From NCBI GenBank assembly GCA_051294375.1, contig CM119269.1, positions 3,266,026 through 3,330,025 of the forward strand: DNA of 64,000 nt. The letters run 5' to 3'. Under the pieces are notes generated by a model. The model was not told the DNA's origin. It searched no databases and saw only the letters and a list, made by a program, of their open reading frames with translations. The stretch comes from Paraspadella gotoi (Eukaryota > Chaetognatha). The position numbers and the translations under genes were made by a program. Position 1 is the stretch's first letter. Each line of letters begins with the position of its first letter. This document shows positions 34,161 to 45,136 of this stretch, in pieces.

Positions 34161-34715
34161 AAATCAAATAAAACAACATTTTTCGGTGTCAACTTCGAAA
34201 AAAAAAACTGAGTGGACACGATGGTTGAAATGTGATTCGAAGCGACTTTTTCGGCTTTTGTATTATTTTTTTTTTCGTTCGGTGTGAGATCGTTAAAAAC
34301 TGTTTTTACCGTCAACGAATTTTATCTCGTGGAGGTTTAATCGAGGAATGAAAACCTCCACTGTACCGGTTATATACTTTTTAAAGTCGTTTCAAAACGC
34401 CAGTTGGTTTTTTTTTTTCTTTATTTTCTATGAACGTATTTTTAATGTATTGTTTGTTTTTTTTAAATTAGTTTTTTATCAAAAATTCTAAAATGCAAGT
34501 CCGACGATAATCTTTTTATAGTTATGTAAGATTTAAAACAAACGAAACAGAATAAAAGAGAAAGGTTGAAACTCGTCTGGCCAACCGGTATCGTGTCCGG
34601 GAGAATCGACTTGGAATCGAATGCACGCATTTTCTCTTCCTCAACTTTTTTTTCCTTCGCAGTTTTCGTCCGTCGCCGGATTCTCTTTCCCCGCCTTCCC
34701 CTTCCCCTTTCTGGG

Positions 34716-34718
<3 letters not shown>

Positions 34719-34792
<74 letters not shown>
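34719..34792. repeat. (CT)n microsatellite, copy 3
   Basis: An almost uninterrupted dinucleotide run; the equivalents in copies 1 and 2 are interrupted. Confidence 0.9.
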
Positions 34793-34794
<2 letters not shown>

Positions 34795-35519
34795 TTCCTC
34801 CCCTCCCTTTTCCTTTCCTCCCGACTTTCAAATTTCGTTTTCAATGCAGAGATCCGAAACGAGTAAACAGAATCCATCTTCGCCTGAATCGCTTTTCTCT
34901 TCCCAATATCGACCCTATTCGATGTAATTTTCATCCTCCTCGACCTCCTATGCATAGTATGCAGCCTCCACTGGTCATATAAACTCAACCAAATCGCTAG
35001 CCCGATTTCTCCGGTCTCCGTTTTCTCTGACTCCTTTACCACAATCCCACGTGAGCATCTACGCGCTGACTCGCACACACCTCAACGGAATTTTTGGTCA
35101 TTCGCGTCGCGAATGAAATTCTTAGAGTTCGAGGTAGAAACCAACGAAAGTTAACATTAGTCTAATAATAGTTAAATTACAAACCATTCCACAGTCGGCG
35201 CAAGAGAGCTTATTATTGGATGAAATTAATTGTGTCCCAATTGCATTTATCCACGCATAGTATGTAAAAAAAAACCAACTAATCTACCACGTAGGAAAAC
35301 TCAGATATTTCATTTAAAAAAAACGTTAAAATTTGAAAGAACAACAACAATTCTTTAACCCTTAAAACCGTCACTTCTTCTTCGGCTTCCGCTGCAGCTG
35401 CTGAAGCGGCGGTGGCGGAGACGCCGCCGATTTTACGCGTCGGCGACACGAAACGCGACAGGAGTTGGAAATTACCAGAGGCGTTTTGTCGCAGTTGAGG
35501 TTCCGGGGTGGAGAATGGG

Positions 35520-35965
35520 GATGGAGAAAGAGGTGCGGGAAAAGGGAGAAGAGAGGAAAAGAAAAGAGAAGAGAGAGAAGAAAAGAAAAGAAAAGAAAGA
35601 AAAGAAAAGAAAAGAAAAGAAAAGAAAAGAAGAAAGAAAAGAAAAGAAAGAAAAGAGAAGAGAAGAAAAGAGACGAGACGAGACGAGAAAAGAAATAAAT
35701 AAAAGAAAAGAAAAGAAAGGAAAAGAAGAGGGAGAAGAGAGAGAGGAGAATACCAAAAGAACAAAAGAAATAAAAAGAAAAAAAGAAAGGAAAGATAGAG
35801 AGAAGAAAAGGAAATTTCGTGAGAAAAGGAAAAAGAGAGGAAGAAAGTAAGCGAAGGAAGAAGAAGGAATGCAAGAAGGAAGCAAGAAGGAAGGAAGGAA
35901 GGAAGGAAGGAAGGAAGGAAGGAAGGAAGGAAGGAGGAAGGAAGGAAGGAAGAAGGAAGGAAGTA
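35520..35965. repeat. Long polypurine tract, copy 3
   Basis: (GAAAA)n followed by (GGAA)n, the counterpart of 18,088-18,545. Confidence 0.9.
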
Positions 35966-36299
35966 ATGGTGAGTTAGCTAAGTAAGTCTCTGCGGTGGAG
36001 CAGAGTTTTTGACTCCTGGCGATATCACCAATTGATCATCAAGGAAAAAAGATTGGATAGAAATCAAGGATATCGAAATATATAGTAGTAGTTGTATTTT
36101 TGTAAAATTTTTTGTAAGTGGCTCCTGTCTCGAATATCCCAGATATTTGTTCCATCTCCAATTACAGAATAGTTCATAAATATTAAATTAATGCAGTTTT
36201 CACGACGGTTCGAAACGCCGAACTACTACGAATCCCCACTTTAATTGCAGTCACCGCTAGAACCATCGTCAACCCTTTTAACCAGCGTCACGCAGTCAC

Positions 36300-36520
36300 T
36301 GTCACCGACTCTCACCCGACTCTCACCGACTCTCACCGACTCTCACCGACTCTCACCGACTCTCACGGACTCTCACCGACTCTCACCGACTCTCACCGAC
36401 TCTCACCGACTCTCACCGACTCTCACCGACTGTCACGGACTCTCACCGACTCTCACCGACTCTCACCGACTCCCACCGACTCTCACCGACTCTCACCGAC
36501 TCTCACCGACTGTCACGACG
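36300..36520. repeat. Decamer minisatellite CGACTCTCAC, nearly perfect, copy 3
   Basis: About 20 consecutive units of CGACTCTCAC with only a few substitutions (TGTCACGGAC, CCCACCGAC). Because 10 is not a multiple of 3, the plus frame cycles Leu-Ser-Pro-Thr-Leu-Thr-Asp-Ser-His-Arg and stays open, giving a spurious 231-codon ORF. Confidence 0.95.
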
Positions 36521-36827
36521 CCCTCAGTGATTAAAAATCAGGAAAATCGACTGAGGCGATCAGACGCCGGAACTTTTTCTCTTCGCTTCGATCTCCTCAC
36601 CAAATTTTATTACTTTCCAATTCGCGAATCTTGGCGGGGAAATTGGAGTGGAGGGGAGGGAAGATGGGTGGGGGTGGGGGTGGGGGGCGTTGAAATTGAT
36701 GGCTTTGAGGGGCATCGGGGTGGGCCTGGGGGCCGGGTGAGGGGGGGGGGAAATGGTAGGACAGAGAAATTTTATAGAGGTGGAAATATTTTTAAACTCA
36801 GAAACGATAAATATCAGTTAATTTTAT

Positions 36828-36877
36828 TTTATTATTTTTTATTTATTTATTTATTTATTATTTATTATTATTTATTT

Positions 36878-36913
<36 letters not shown>

Positions 36914-36925
36914 TTTTTTTTTTAT
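36828..36925. repeat. (TTTA)n tract, copy 3
   Basis: Counterpart of 17,036-17,155. Confidence 0.9.
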
Positions 36926-37454
36926 TTATTCAATTGGTGATTGATGGATTGATTGATTGATAAAAATAAAAGGTTTCTGGAGATCAATAAAAGAAGGGAA
37001 AAGTCGAAATACTTTGATCGCGATGGGAAAATAAAATTAGCCGAAATTCGGGAGAGAGAGAGAAACAAATTGTTTGGTCGCGAGCGAAATCGTTGGGTGA
37101 AATAAAAGTAAAGGCGGGGCATTTATCTTGGAGAAGAAGAACCTTTTCTATTGAGGAGTGAATTTCAAACGAGGAATCTGATAAAAAAAAAAAAATCGAT
37201 CGAGATATAGGGGGAGAAAGGAAAATCGATGGGCGTGACTAGTGACTAGTGACTCGTGACCGTCACATCGAACTCGGCTGGGGATTTCCTCGTAATCTGC
37301 GGCAAGAGTGAAATCTGAAAGGCTTTCTCACGCGGGGGATGATTGAGGAAGTCGTTCTCGTAAGCGTGATCCTCGGGTCACGTGAATCACGTTCACAACA
37401 CAGATCCAGATCTAATTTTCCATCTTCTCAAAAGTGTGGGTTTTTTTTTTTCAG

Positions 37455-37618
37455 AGCCACGTGCGATGAAGAGATTTCGTGGGAAAAAAAATTACGCGGA
37501 ATCCGCCGACGACGATGACGACGACGATGACAACGACGATGACAACGACGATGACGACGAGATGACGGATGAAACGTTGTCATCTGACCTGTCAAGTCAA
37601 GTCGAGGGTCAAAGATGA
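37455..37618 (+). CDS. Possible Asp-rich terminal exon, copy 3 (open)
   Basis: A long T-run and CAG end at about 37,454. The following frame reads MKRFRGKKNYAESA, then about 20 residues of Asp with scattered Asn, then ETLSSDLSSQVEGQR and a TGA. The non-repetitive tail after the Asp run and the good acceptor suggest a real acidic C-terminus, as seen in many nuclear or chaperone-like proteins. Against this, copies 1 and 2 are broken and carry one more G after ATG, and the repeat also occurs just downstream outside any frame. No upstream exon was found. Confidence 0.35.
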
Positions 37619-37619
37619 C

Positions 37620-37710
37620 GACGAACGATGACGTCGACGATTCCGACGACGACGACGACGACGATGACAATGACGATGACGACAACGATGACGACGACGA
37701 TCACGACATC
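37620..37710. repeat. (GAC/GAT)n tract
   Basis: Trinucleotide array just 3' of the possible Asp-rich exon; also contains GATGACGTCGAC. Confidence 0.8.
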
Positions 37711-38674
37711 GCAGATAAAACGGAAATGACATTAGGACGCGAGTTTACGTCAACCCGAGCTGGCTTTATCTGACGAAGTCAGCCTACCAGGCAGACCGGT
37801 GTTTGTTTGAATAAAACTTATTTCTATGTTGATAATTTTTTTATATTGTTAATTTGTTTATGAGTTTTTCGTCATATAGAAATTGTATCAAATATTGCAA
37901 TCTTGGCTCGTTTGAAAAAATTTCCTTTGCTTTCGTTCTCATAAAATTAACAAATTTCGTAGTGAAATCTTTAGATATTAAATTATTAACAGATTGTATA
38001 AATGTCATCAGAACATAGCGAAGAACGTTTAAACAAAACGATCGACCAAAAACCGTCTCATTGAAACGACATGATTAAAATATATTTCATTTCATTTCTT
38101 AAGACGAAAGCCCTCGTCTTTTCGTATTTATCTTTGGTAATTTGCACCCTTTGCTCTTTATTCCAGAGTCAAAAATGGTTTTTAAGAAACTAATAAGATA
38201 TTATGAAAAAAGGATTTAACTTAAATTATGGATTAAACTAAACTTCTTTTTTTTAAATTAAAAAAATTCATTTTTTAAAAAAATGTTTAAAAATGTATGC
38301 CTTTTATAAAAAGTTTCATTTTAATCGCTTAATTTTGACTCAAAAAGCAATTTTAAAAAATTATTAGGATTGATTGTCACAACGATTTTAGACAAGTGAC
38401 TGTCACAACGAAGTCAAGTTTTCGATCCCTCTCGAGATTAAAACGAATAAGAAAACATTCCAAGACAGACAGGTCCCCTTAAAACGAAAAAAAACCTGGC
38501 GAAAAATTAATAATCGAAACTAATGTTTTCTTACCTTTGATCTAATTAAACTCTACAATATTTGTAAAAAAAACAAAGAATGAAACAATTACAAACGCAT
38601 GACCACAAGACAAGGAAGACAACGAGAAAGACACAACGATGACCGAACGGTGTCGCCATGGCTGTATTGAAGAC

Positions 38675-38722
38675 GAGGAGAAGGAGAAGAAGAAGAAGAA
38701 GAGAAGAGAAGAAGAAGAAGAA

Positions 38723-38764
<42 letters not shown>

Positions 38765-38765
38765 C
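38675..38765. repeat. (GAA)n tract, copy 3
   Basis: Counterpart of 15,133-15,223. Confidence 0.85.
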
Positions 38766-38797
38766 GGAGACACCATGGCGCCGATGTCGGAATTTTG

Positions 38798-38869
38798 TGA
38801 CGTCAATATCGACGACGAGAAAGACGACGACGAAGACGACGGCCACGACGACGCGGCCAGGTATAAAAG
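38798..38869 (+). promoter_or_regulatory. CRE plus TATA core promoter, copy 3
   Basis: TGACGTCA at 38,798-38,805 and TATAAAAG at 38,862-38,869, toward the coding exons at 40.1-41.35 kb. Confidence 0.55.
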
Positions 38870-40129
38870 AGCCCGCGCCTCCCCTTAAGTTAAAGTCTGG
38901 AATATCTAGAATCTTGCCAACTTAAAAAAAGTATTTGAAAACGGCATTCAATTTGCACTCCGTTCAAGCTCTGTCTACTTGCCAAGTTTTTTTAAAAAAT
39001 AAACTAAACGCGAAAAAATATCGCAACGATACCGACGATATTCAAAATCAAATAAAAATAATAAATTCATTTTAAAAAAAACGTCAATTATCAAAGACAA
39101 AACAATCGAGGTGAAAAATTAACGCACACGCTCTTAAGATTTCACGAATGTAAACTCAGTCCTGCAATAACGCTTCCAGTTTCCTCTGGATTGGCGAACA
39201 CAAAACAAAATAAAAATAAAACATTTAATCTGGCGCGTTTTTCTCTAACCTTTCGTAGACGAATCCACGGCGTTTCAAAAACTTACGAAACAGACCAACA
39301 TAACGAGACAAAAAATACCTTTAAACTTTTCCTTTCTTTAACTCCCGGTTTTTGTCTCACTCATTGTGACGGCTCGTGACGGACCGCACCTGGTTCACGT
39401 AACGTCTGCTGTCGGTCCAAATTTGGAAACGCTGTCGTGTCAGCCACACTTTGTTTTGTTCCGCGTTACAATAAAATCGGCGTCCTTCATCGTCGACCAG
39501 CAAAAAAACTCATTTCGTCTTTGACCGTTCGACGAAGACAGATACGGCACAGACAGAGATAGAGAGAGGACAAAAAACTCAATTGCCAACAATCCCTTTT
39601 AATTGACCTTAGGCAATACAGAAAAACTTTAAAATCTCTAAAATCTATTAAAAAAAATTAAAAACTCGACTTCTGCCTACGAAGTCATTTTCAAGGTCAT
39701 CACACCCAAACCGAATCTCTTTGTTTCGATACGAAACGACATGACAAAAAAAAGAAACGAGAAAACTACAGAAAGTAAATAGTAAACCCGAAACAAAAAA
39801 CAAAAACGCATACACGAAACGCCGAAGAAAATGTGGAAAAAATCTCAAAAAATCTCAACTTCTTTCCTCCCTATGATCTCTAACAATTCTTCCTTCTCTT
39901 CCTCGCTCATCTGCTCTTCCTCGTTCGCCTTTCCGGCGTCGTTATCGGCTCGTACGTGGGCGCGATCGAAGTGGCGCCGGCGGCGGGAGTCGGTGCCTGA
40001 AAGCGCGCCGGCAGCGCTTCGGCGGAGCTGCTTCGAAATCGCTTCCTCGGGCCTCCGCTTCTCTCTCGATTCGGTGACGAGTCTCCGATCTTCTCCCCCT
40101 CTAAACGACCCTCGACGATCCTCTCCGAC

Positions 40130-40852
40130 TCTGTGGAATTTCTCGAGGAGCAACTGCGGAATCTTCCCAGAGAGACGATGAGGAGTTTCGCGGAAGCTCT
40201 CCTCGGACGCGGAGGCAACGAGGAGGATGTTGGAAGCGATCATGGAGGCGGAGGCGGAGAAGATGGTGAGGAGCGAAGGAGAGAGTGGGGGAGGAAGAGG
40301 AGGAGAGGAATCGGAGGAGAGATGAGAGAGAGAGGGAGGAGAGAGAGAGGAAGAATGAAAGGGAAATGAGGAATCGATACGGATGGAGGAAAGAGAGAAA
40401 AGGGAAAAGAAATGGAGGAAGATGAAAGAAGAGAGAAACGTGAAGGCTGAGGAAAGAAGGAGGCTCAGCGCCGAACGGACGCCCAGCCAAGCGGCGCCAT
40501 CCGCGCTCCTTTTGCGCGCGTCATTTTGGCGTCAATTGCCGACGGCTCCGTGGCGGTCATCGACCGACCCGCGACGCCAATCGGACGCGACGAAATCCGC
40601 TCGAGGGGAAAGCGCAACTTGCTCACGGATCTTCTTCGACCACACATGAACGAACTGACGGCCACGGGAACCGAAAACAGGTCGGGGGCGGCGGCGGCGG
40701 CGAGGCAACGGCGATAACGGAGGCGGCAGGCAGCATGAGAGGCGGCAGCGGCGGTAGAATGGCAAGCGACGTTAAAGATCCCAGCAAACTACGAATCTCT
40801 GATCAAAAACCATGAAGAGATGTTGCGCGGACTGGAGATTGAGAGAGACCAG
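40130..40852 (+). CDS. Unnamed coiled-coil-like gene, main coding region, copy 3 (frame-broken)
   Basis: It includes EFLEEQLRNLPRE near 40,135 and IGRDEIRSRGKRNLLTDL in the 40,526-40,717 frame. From GTAGAATGG near 40,754 it is open to the donor, VEWQATLKIPANYES then NHEEMLRGLEIERDQ, with GTGAGG starting at 40,853. This last stretch is uninterrupted only in this copy and joins the terminal exon in phase 0. Confidence 0.55.
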
Positions 40853-41173
40853 GTGAGGACGAGTCATGTGAAAAGGAGGAAATGACATGTTGAAAAGGAT
40901 GGAGCCATTTTAGACGAGAGTTTAACATATTTACGGTCCATAGTCCTAGTATCTTGGGACACAAACAGTAAAGATGAGTTGACCATGACCATAGGTTTGA
41001 AAATTATATATGTATATAAGAAGTTTTTGTAAGTATACATAACTTTTTAAATTTAATCGACCATGAAAACAGATCGTTGAGACTGTTTTGGACAATTGTC
41101 CATTTTCGCATCCTTATTTCTATGTTTAATGTTTTATATTATATATCTTCCTTTCCCAACATCTGTTTTTCAG

Positions 41174-41350
41174 ATGACCGGAGAGGCCTCGTCGACTGAC
41201 TGACGAGGCCTCTTCATGCTGAGGGGCCTTTGTCTGGCGGTGAACTCTGCTTCGTCAACTTTGAAGAGCGGCCCTTTAATGAACGACTCTCAATGTCAAC
41301 GGCTTCCGAGAAAATTTTCTCTTTTCGAAAAGAAAGTAGTCGACGAATGA
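41174..41350 (+). CDS. Terminal exon of the unnamed gene, copy 3 (frame-broken)
   Basis: TTTTTCAG ends at 41,173 and TGA is at 41,348-41,350. The length is 177 bp, the same as copy 1, but several compensating indels change the internal frame. Confidence 0.55.
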
Positions 41351-42796
41351 GTGCGCGTGCGCAGCGCAAGCGCACTGCTCTATCCCAGGAAATGGCAGAT
41401 TCGATTCAGAAAGTCTCCCACTCCAAAAACTGCAAGAAATATGGGTCTCAGAAGAAGGAATGCGATGAATGGGGAAAATTCTATCAATTTTTTCTTTTAA
41501 ATTGACTATTTAAGGGGTCGTTCATTTGCTCCTGTCAATTCGCTTTTCTTTTTTTTCGTCAGGAACAAAATTTTTCAGCCGCAGTTTGTTGAAACAAGCT
41601 AATGTGAGAATCTTGCTCAAAGATACGATACTCCCTTAAAGACGAAACGAGAAACGGATGAGAAGAAACCCAAAACGCATTTTTCTATTTTTTATTCATT
41701 TTAAAATATAACAAATTAAAATGAGCGCACTTAATTTGGTTTCTTCCTGCAGAACATTATTTCTATGAGAATATCGTAGTATTTATTTTCTAGAAATTGC
41801 TAAAATATTTATTCTTTTATCAATGTGTCATAGCGCATACGTGTTAAAGAAAAAAAAATAGCGTTTTTAAAATGAAAATCGTCATTAATCACTGTTGAAG
41901 TGTAAGCACAACGTGAATTAGGAATTAAGCTCAATCATTTCTTTGATACACTGTGTTCTATTTGTTCATTGTGAAAACAGTACTTCCTAATCTTCTTTTA
42001 TTTTACTTTAAAGTTGTAGTAAGTAAATATAATGTGAACAACAAAGCTTTTCTATATATTATAACAATATATTTACAATCGATAGTATGCAGATAAATAC
42101 GATAATTCGCGTTTGTAATCAAGATTAAAGTTTAAAAAAAAAAACATTAGATAGATAACATCAAACGAGTATTTTATTTTAATTACAAACTGATAGAAGA
42201 TTAATTTCCCTCGCCTTGAGAGTCTTTGTTTTTTGGGTTTTTTTTGCTTGACAATTTTCTCTAACAAGAGCGAGCTCTTGCGTGAAAATTCATGACTAAG
42301 AAGTACATTGGTCTTTTTTTCCCAAGTAACAATGAAATTAAAGTCTAACATTACGAGCATACGTAACCGGGCGCCTCTGTTACACTGAGAAAAAAGACTT
42401 ATATAGCTTTTCCAAAAACCTTACGGAATAATCTCTACAGTTATTAAACGTATTAAGAATCGCTCTGTGTTAGCTTGGGTTTGGAACTAGAATCTATGTT
42501 AACCGAAATGAGGGTTTTAGAATGTAGACATCTACTTCACGGCAAACAGTTAGTGTTAAAAATATTTAGGAATGTCAGCGAGACATGCTGAAATGACACC
42601 GACACTGCAAAGCAGGGGAATTAACGTATGCGCTCAACAGTCGAAAAAGTTGAGGTGTCGACGACCATAAAAATAGATTAAAGAACAAATATTATTTAAG
42701 ATTTATAATGTAGATGGCGCAAGTTTTAATTCTATCTTAGTAGGCTCACAACTCTATACAAAGCGTAATAGATTTGTCGGAATTCCGCATTGGCAA

Positions 42797-42983
42797 CACA
42801 CAGCCGACGCCGCAGCCGACGCCGCAGCCGACGCCGCAGCTGACCGGATCGTCTTCCGTTTTGGCTTCGGAAGTTATGACTTTGGAACGACGAAGACGAC
42901 GACGTAGAGATGACGCTGACGACGACGACGAAAGCTGCGACCAAATAACGTACCAGGTATATATAAAGGGGATGTCCAATTGA
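42797..42983 (+). CDS. 12-bp repeat CAGCCGACGCCG within a short charged open frame
   Basis: About four tandem CAGCCGACGCCG units (42,800-42,843) encode TPQP repeats, followed by a run of Arg and of Asp from GACGAC-type codons. The frame is not supported by splice sites or by other copies. The repeat is the complement of that bordering the gap at 31,519. Confidence 0.3.
42957..42966 (+). promoter_or_regulatory. TATA-like element
   Basis: TATATATAAAGG-type sequence in a locally GC-rich setting. No gene could be assigned downstream before the gap at 43,563. Confidence 0.25.
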
Positions 42984-42984
42984 C

Positions 42985-43562
42985 ATTGTCCGGTGTCAAA
43001 TGCGATAAGATGGGATTCGGTAGTTTTAAGAAAACGGAGTAAAAATACGCAAAAAACCTTCATATCATTTTCTGTGTCTTTGACGTCAACGTCGCCCACA
43101 ATCTGACGAGAAAAAGGGGATAAAGACAACAACAACAACAACATAAAAATCCTTGACAGAGTGAAATCCTTTATTTCTTTACGTCGTTGTCCAATCCTCA
43201 CCTGAGCCTGACAATCACGAAGGATCTTTCTCCTTTTTATTTTTCCTCTTAATGATAAACAATGGAATTTCCCGCAGCCTATTTTCCTTTTTTTCTCAAT
43301 CGTGTTCTTTTTTTCTGGTATAATTACGTATTACCCCGCAAACATGAAGGAAGCCTGGAACTTTCTAACTTTTTGAGGACGACGATAACAATGTTTTTCT
43401 AGATGAAACTTAGAGAAGAGTTTGAAATGGATTCAAGAACGATTTATTTGAAACAATAATCATGTCTGGATGAAACTAAAAATATTGCGCGCGTTCTTCG
43501 TCTCTAAGTTTTAATGTTTCATTCGAAAAATCCGTTTGTTTTCTGGCGTCAATTTACTGCTC
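42985..43562. other. Unique non-coding stretch before a gap
   Basis: No repeat shared with other parts and no supported gene. Confidence 0.4.
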
Positions 43563-43587
43563 NNNNNNNNNNNNNNNNNNNNNNNNN
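43563..43587. other. Assembly gap, 25 N
   Basis: Flanks are not palindromic. It separates the 10-kb repeat system from the E/B repeat system. Confidence 0.99.
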
Positions 43588-43799
43588 ACTTATTGTGTGC
43601 ATATTGCTTTAGACAATTTGTTGATTTTTTTTTATGTTAGCTACGAAAAGATGTACTAAACTGGAACAAATACATATATCGAACGAGAGCACGGTAGACA
43701 AGAGGAGAGAGAGAGAGAGAGAGAGAGGCACGAATTTATGATAGATAGAGAGAGAAGAGGAGAGAGAGAGATGGCAGAAGAGAGAGAGAGAAGAGGGAG

Positions 43800-44132
43800 A
43801 GAGAGATGCCCCCATCGGGCATTCACCGGATCGGGGCGTGTGGTGCCGTGCTTTATCTTCTGGTCTTAAATGTGTTCCGTTTATCTGCGCTTCACTCTCT
43901 GGTCTGGCTTAAAGGGGACTTCACTTTTCACCGACGATTGGGGTAACGGGATTTGACCATGATAATTTTGTGCACACGGTCCGGGATAAAATCCGGTCCA
44001 ATAAACGTTAGAGATCAGATTCAACTTTATGGCCTGCGATATTTTAATTGAACATCAAAAAATGCGGCATTCCGAGCTTTCTTAGGTTAACTCAAAAAAC
44101 CCATATTTGGAAGAGCAAGTGATTGAGAGAGA

Positions 44133-44167
<35 letters not shown>

Positions 44168-45136
44168 AGAGAGAGAAGAGAGGAGGAGACGAGAGATGAG
44201 AGAGGCAGAGTGAGAGGAGAGAGATAAGAGAGAGAGAAAGAGGCGATTTTCTTCTTTTTGATTTTGCTTTACATAATACGCTTTGGAATTTCCGGTCCTT
44301 TTGGGGGGCTTTCTCCTTCCGGTTTCATCTATGTCGAGTCCAAGATTTTTCTAATGTAACAGCAGAATCTTTTCCAAAAAAAAATATATCGTGAATAATC
44401 AAACACAATAATAAAGAAAATTTAATAATTCATGCCATTGCAGAGGAATCCAAACAATTTAGAAGAAACCCTCGAATTATTAAAATTCATTTCGAAGTTG
44501 AAAGCAAAAAGAAATCGAGAATTCTCTCGGTAAAATTTCTTGTTTCGCCTGACAAACGACGCCATTAACTTTCTGGAAACCTCGAGGCTTTTTGACGTCG
44601 ACAAAGAACGAATCTCCGATTTGGTTTTTTGAAAACAACAGAAAATTAATTAATGAAAAATGGAACGAGAAAATTAGCGAGACATTTCCTCTTTTCTTTT
44701 TTTATTTATTTCTTAGTTCGTTGTTGTCGCCTGTGGTTTTTTTTTTATTTTGGTTAATTATTACAGTTTTGAGTTTTGATTACAGACAAGAGTTGAATTA
44801 CAACAAAACGCGAGGAAGAAAAAAAAAATCTTTCACTAGGAATTCCGATCGCTATCAACATCCGGGGTTACAGGAGCGTCACATTTCGAGTCACATCCTT
44901 TGAGTCACTCGATTCTTCCTCGCGGAAACGGAAGAAAAAAGAAAATCAGGAAAAGGAGAGAACAATAATGTTTTGGTTATTAGGAGGACATCGATGGTCG
45001 ACGTCTTTGCCAACTCTGTGTCGTTTGACGCCCGACCAATTTGTTCACCCACCCCCCGCACATCGGCCACACTTCCTTTTTCCTTCTAGAAAAAACAAAG
45101 TCAACGTCCAAAATCAGTCAAACTTTCTGCCGTTTC
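43800..45136 (+). repeat. Repeat unit E, copy 1
   Basis: It runs from CCCATCGGGCATTCACCGG through AGGACATCGATGGTCGACG and continues without a break into unit B. It matches 51,895-53,024 directly and 53,050-54,310 inverted. It contains (GA)n tracts near 44,125-44,250. No conserved protein is seen; the short frames are not kept across copies. Confidence 0.85.

Larger units (their letters stand above)
33263..42797 (-). repeat. 10-kb repeat, copy 3
   Basis: Direct repeat of 19,999-29,917. It begins TATAGATCGAGTAAG like copy 2. Its decamer array is the cleanest of the three, while other parts have more single-base deletions than copy 2. After GGCAACACA at about 42,797 the sequence diverges from both other copies. 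Confidence 0.9.

Noticed and set aside
36245-36940. 231-codon open frame on the plus strand
   Set aside because: The first part is the translation of the decamer minisatellite and the last is poly-Tyr/Leu/Ile from TTTA repeats; no coding signal remains outside repeats.
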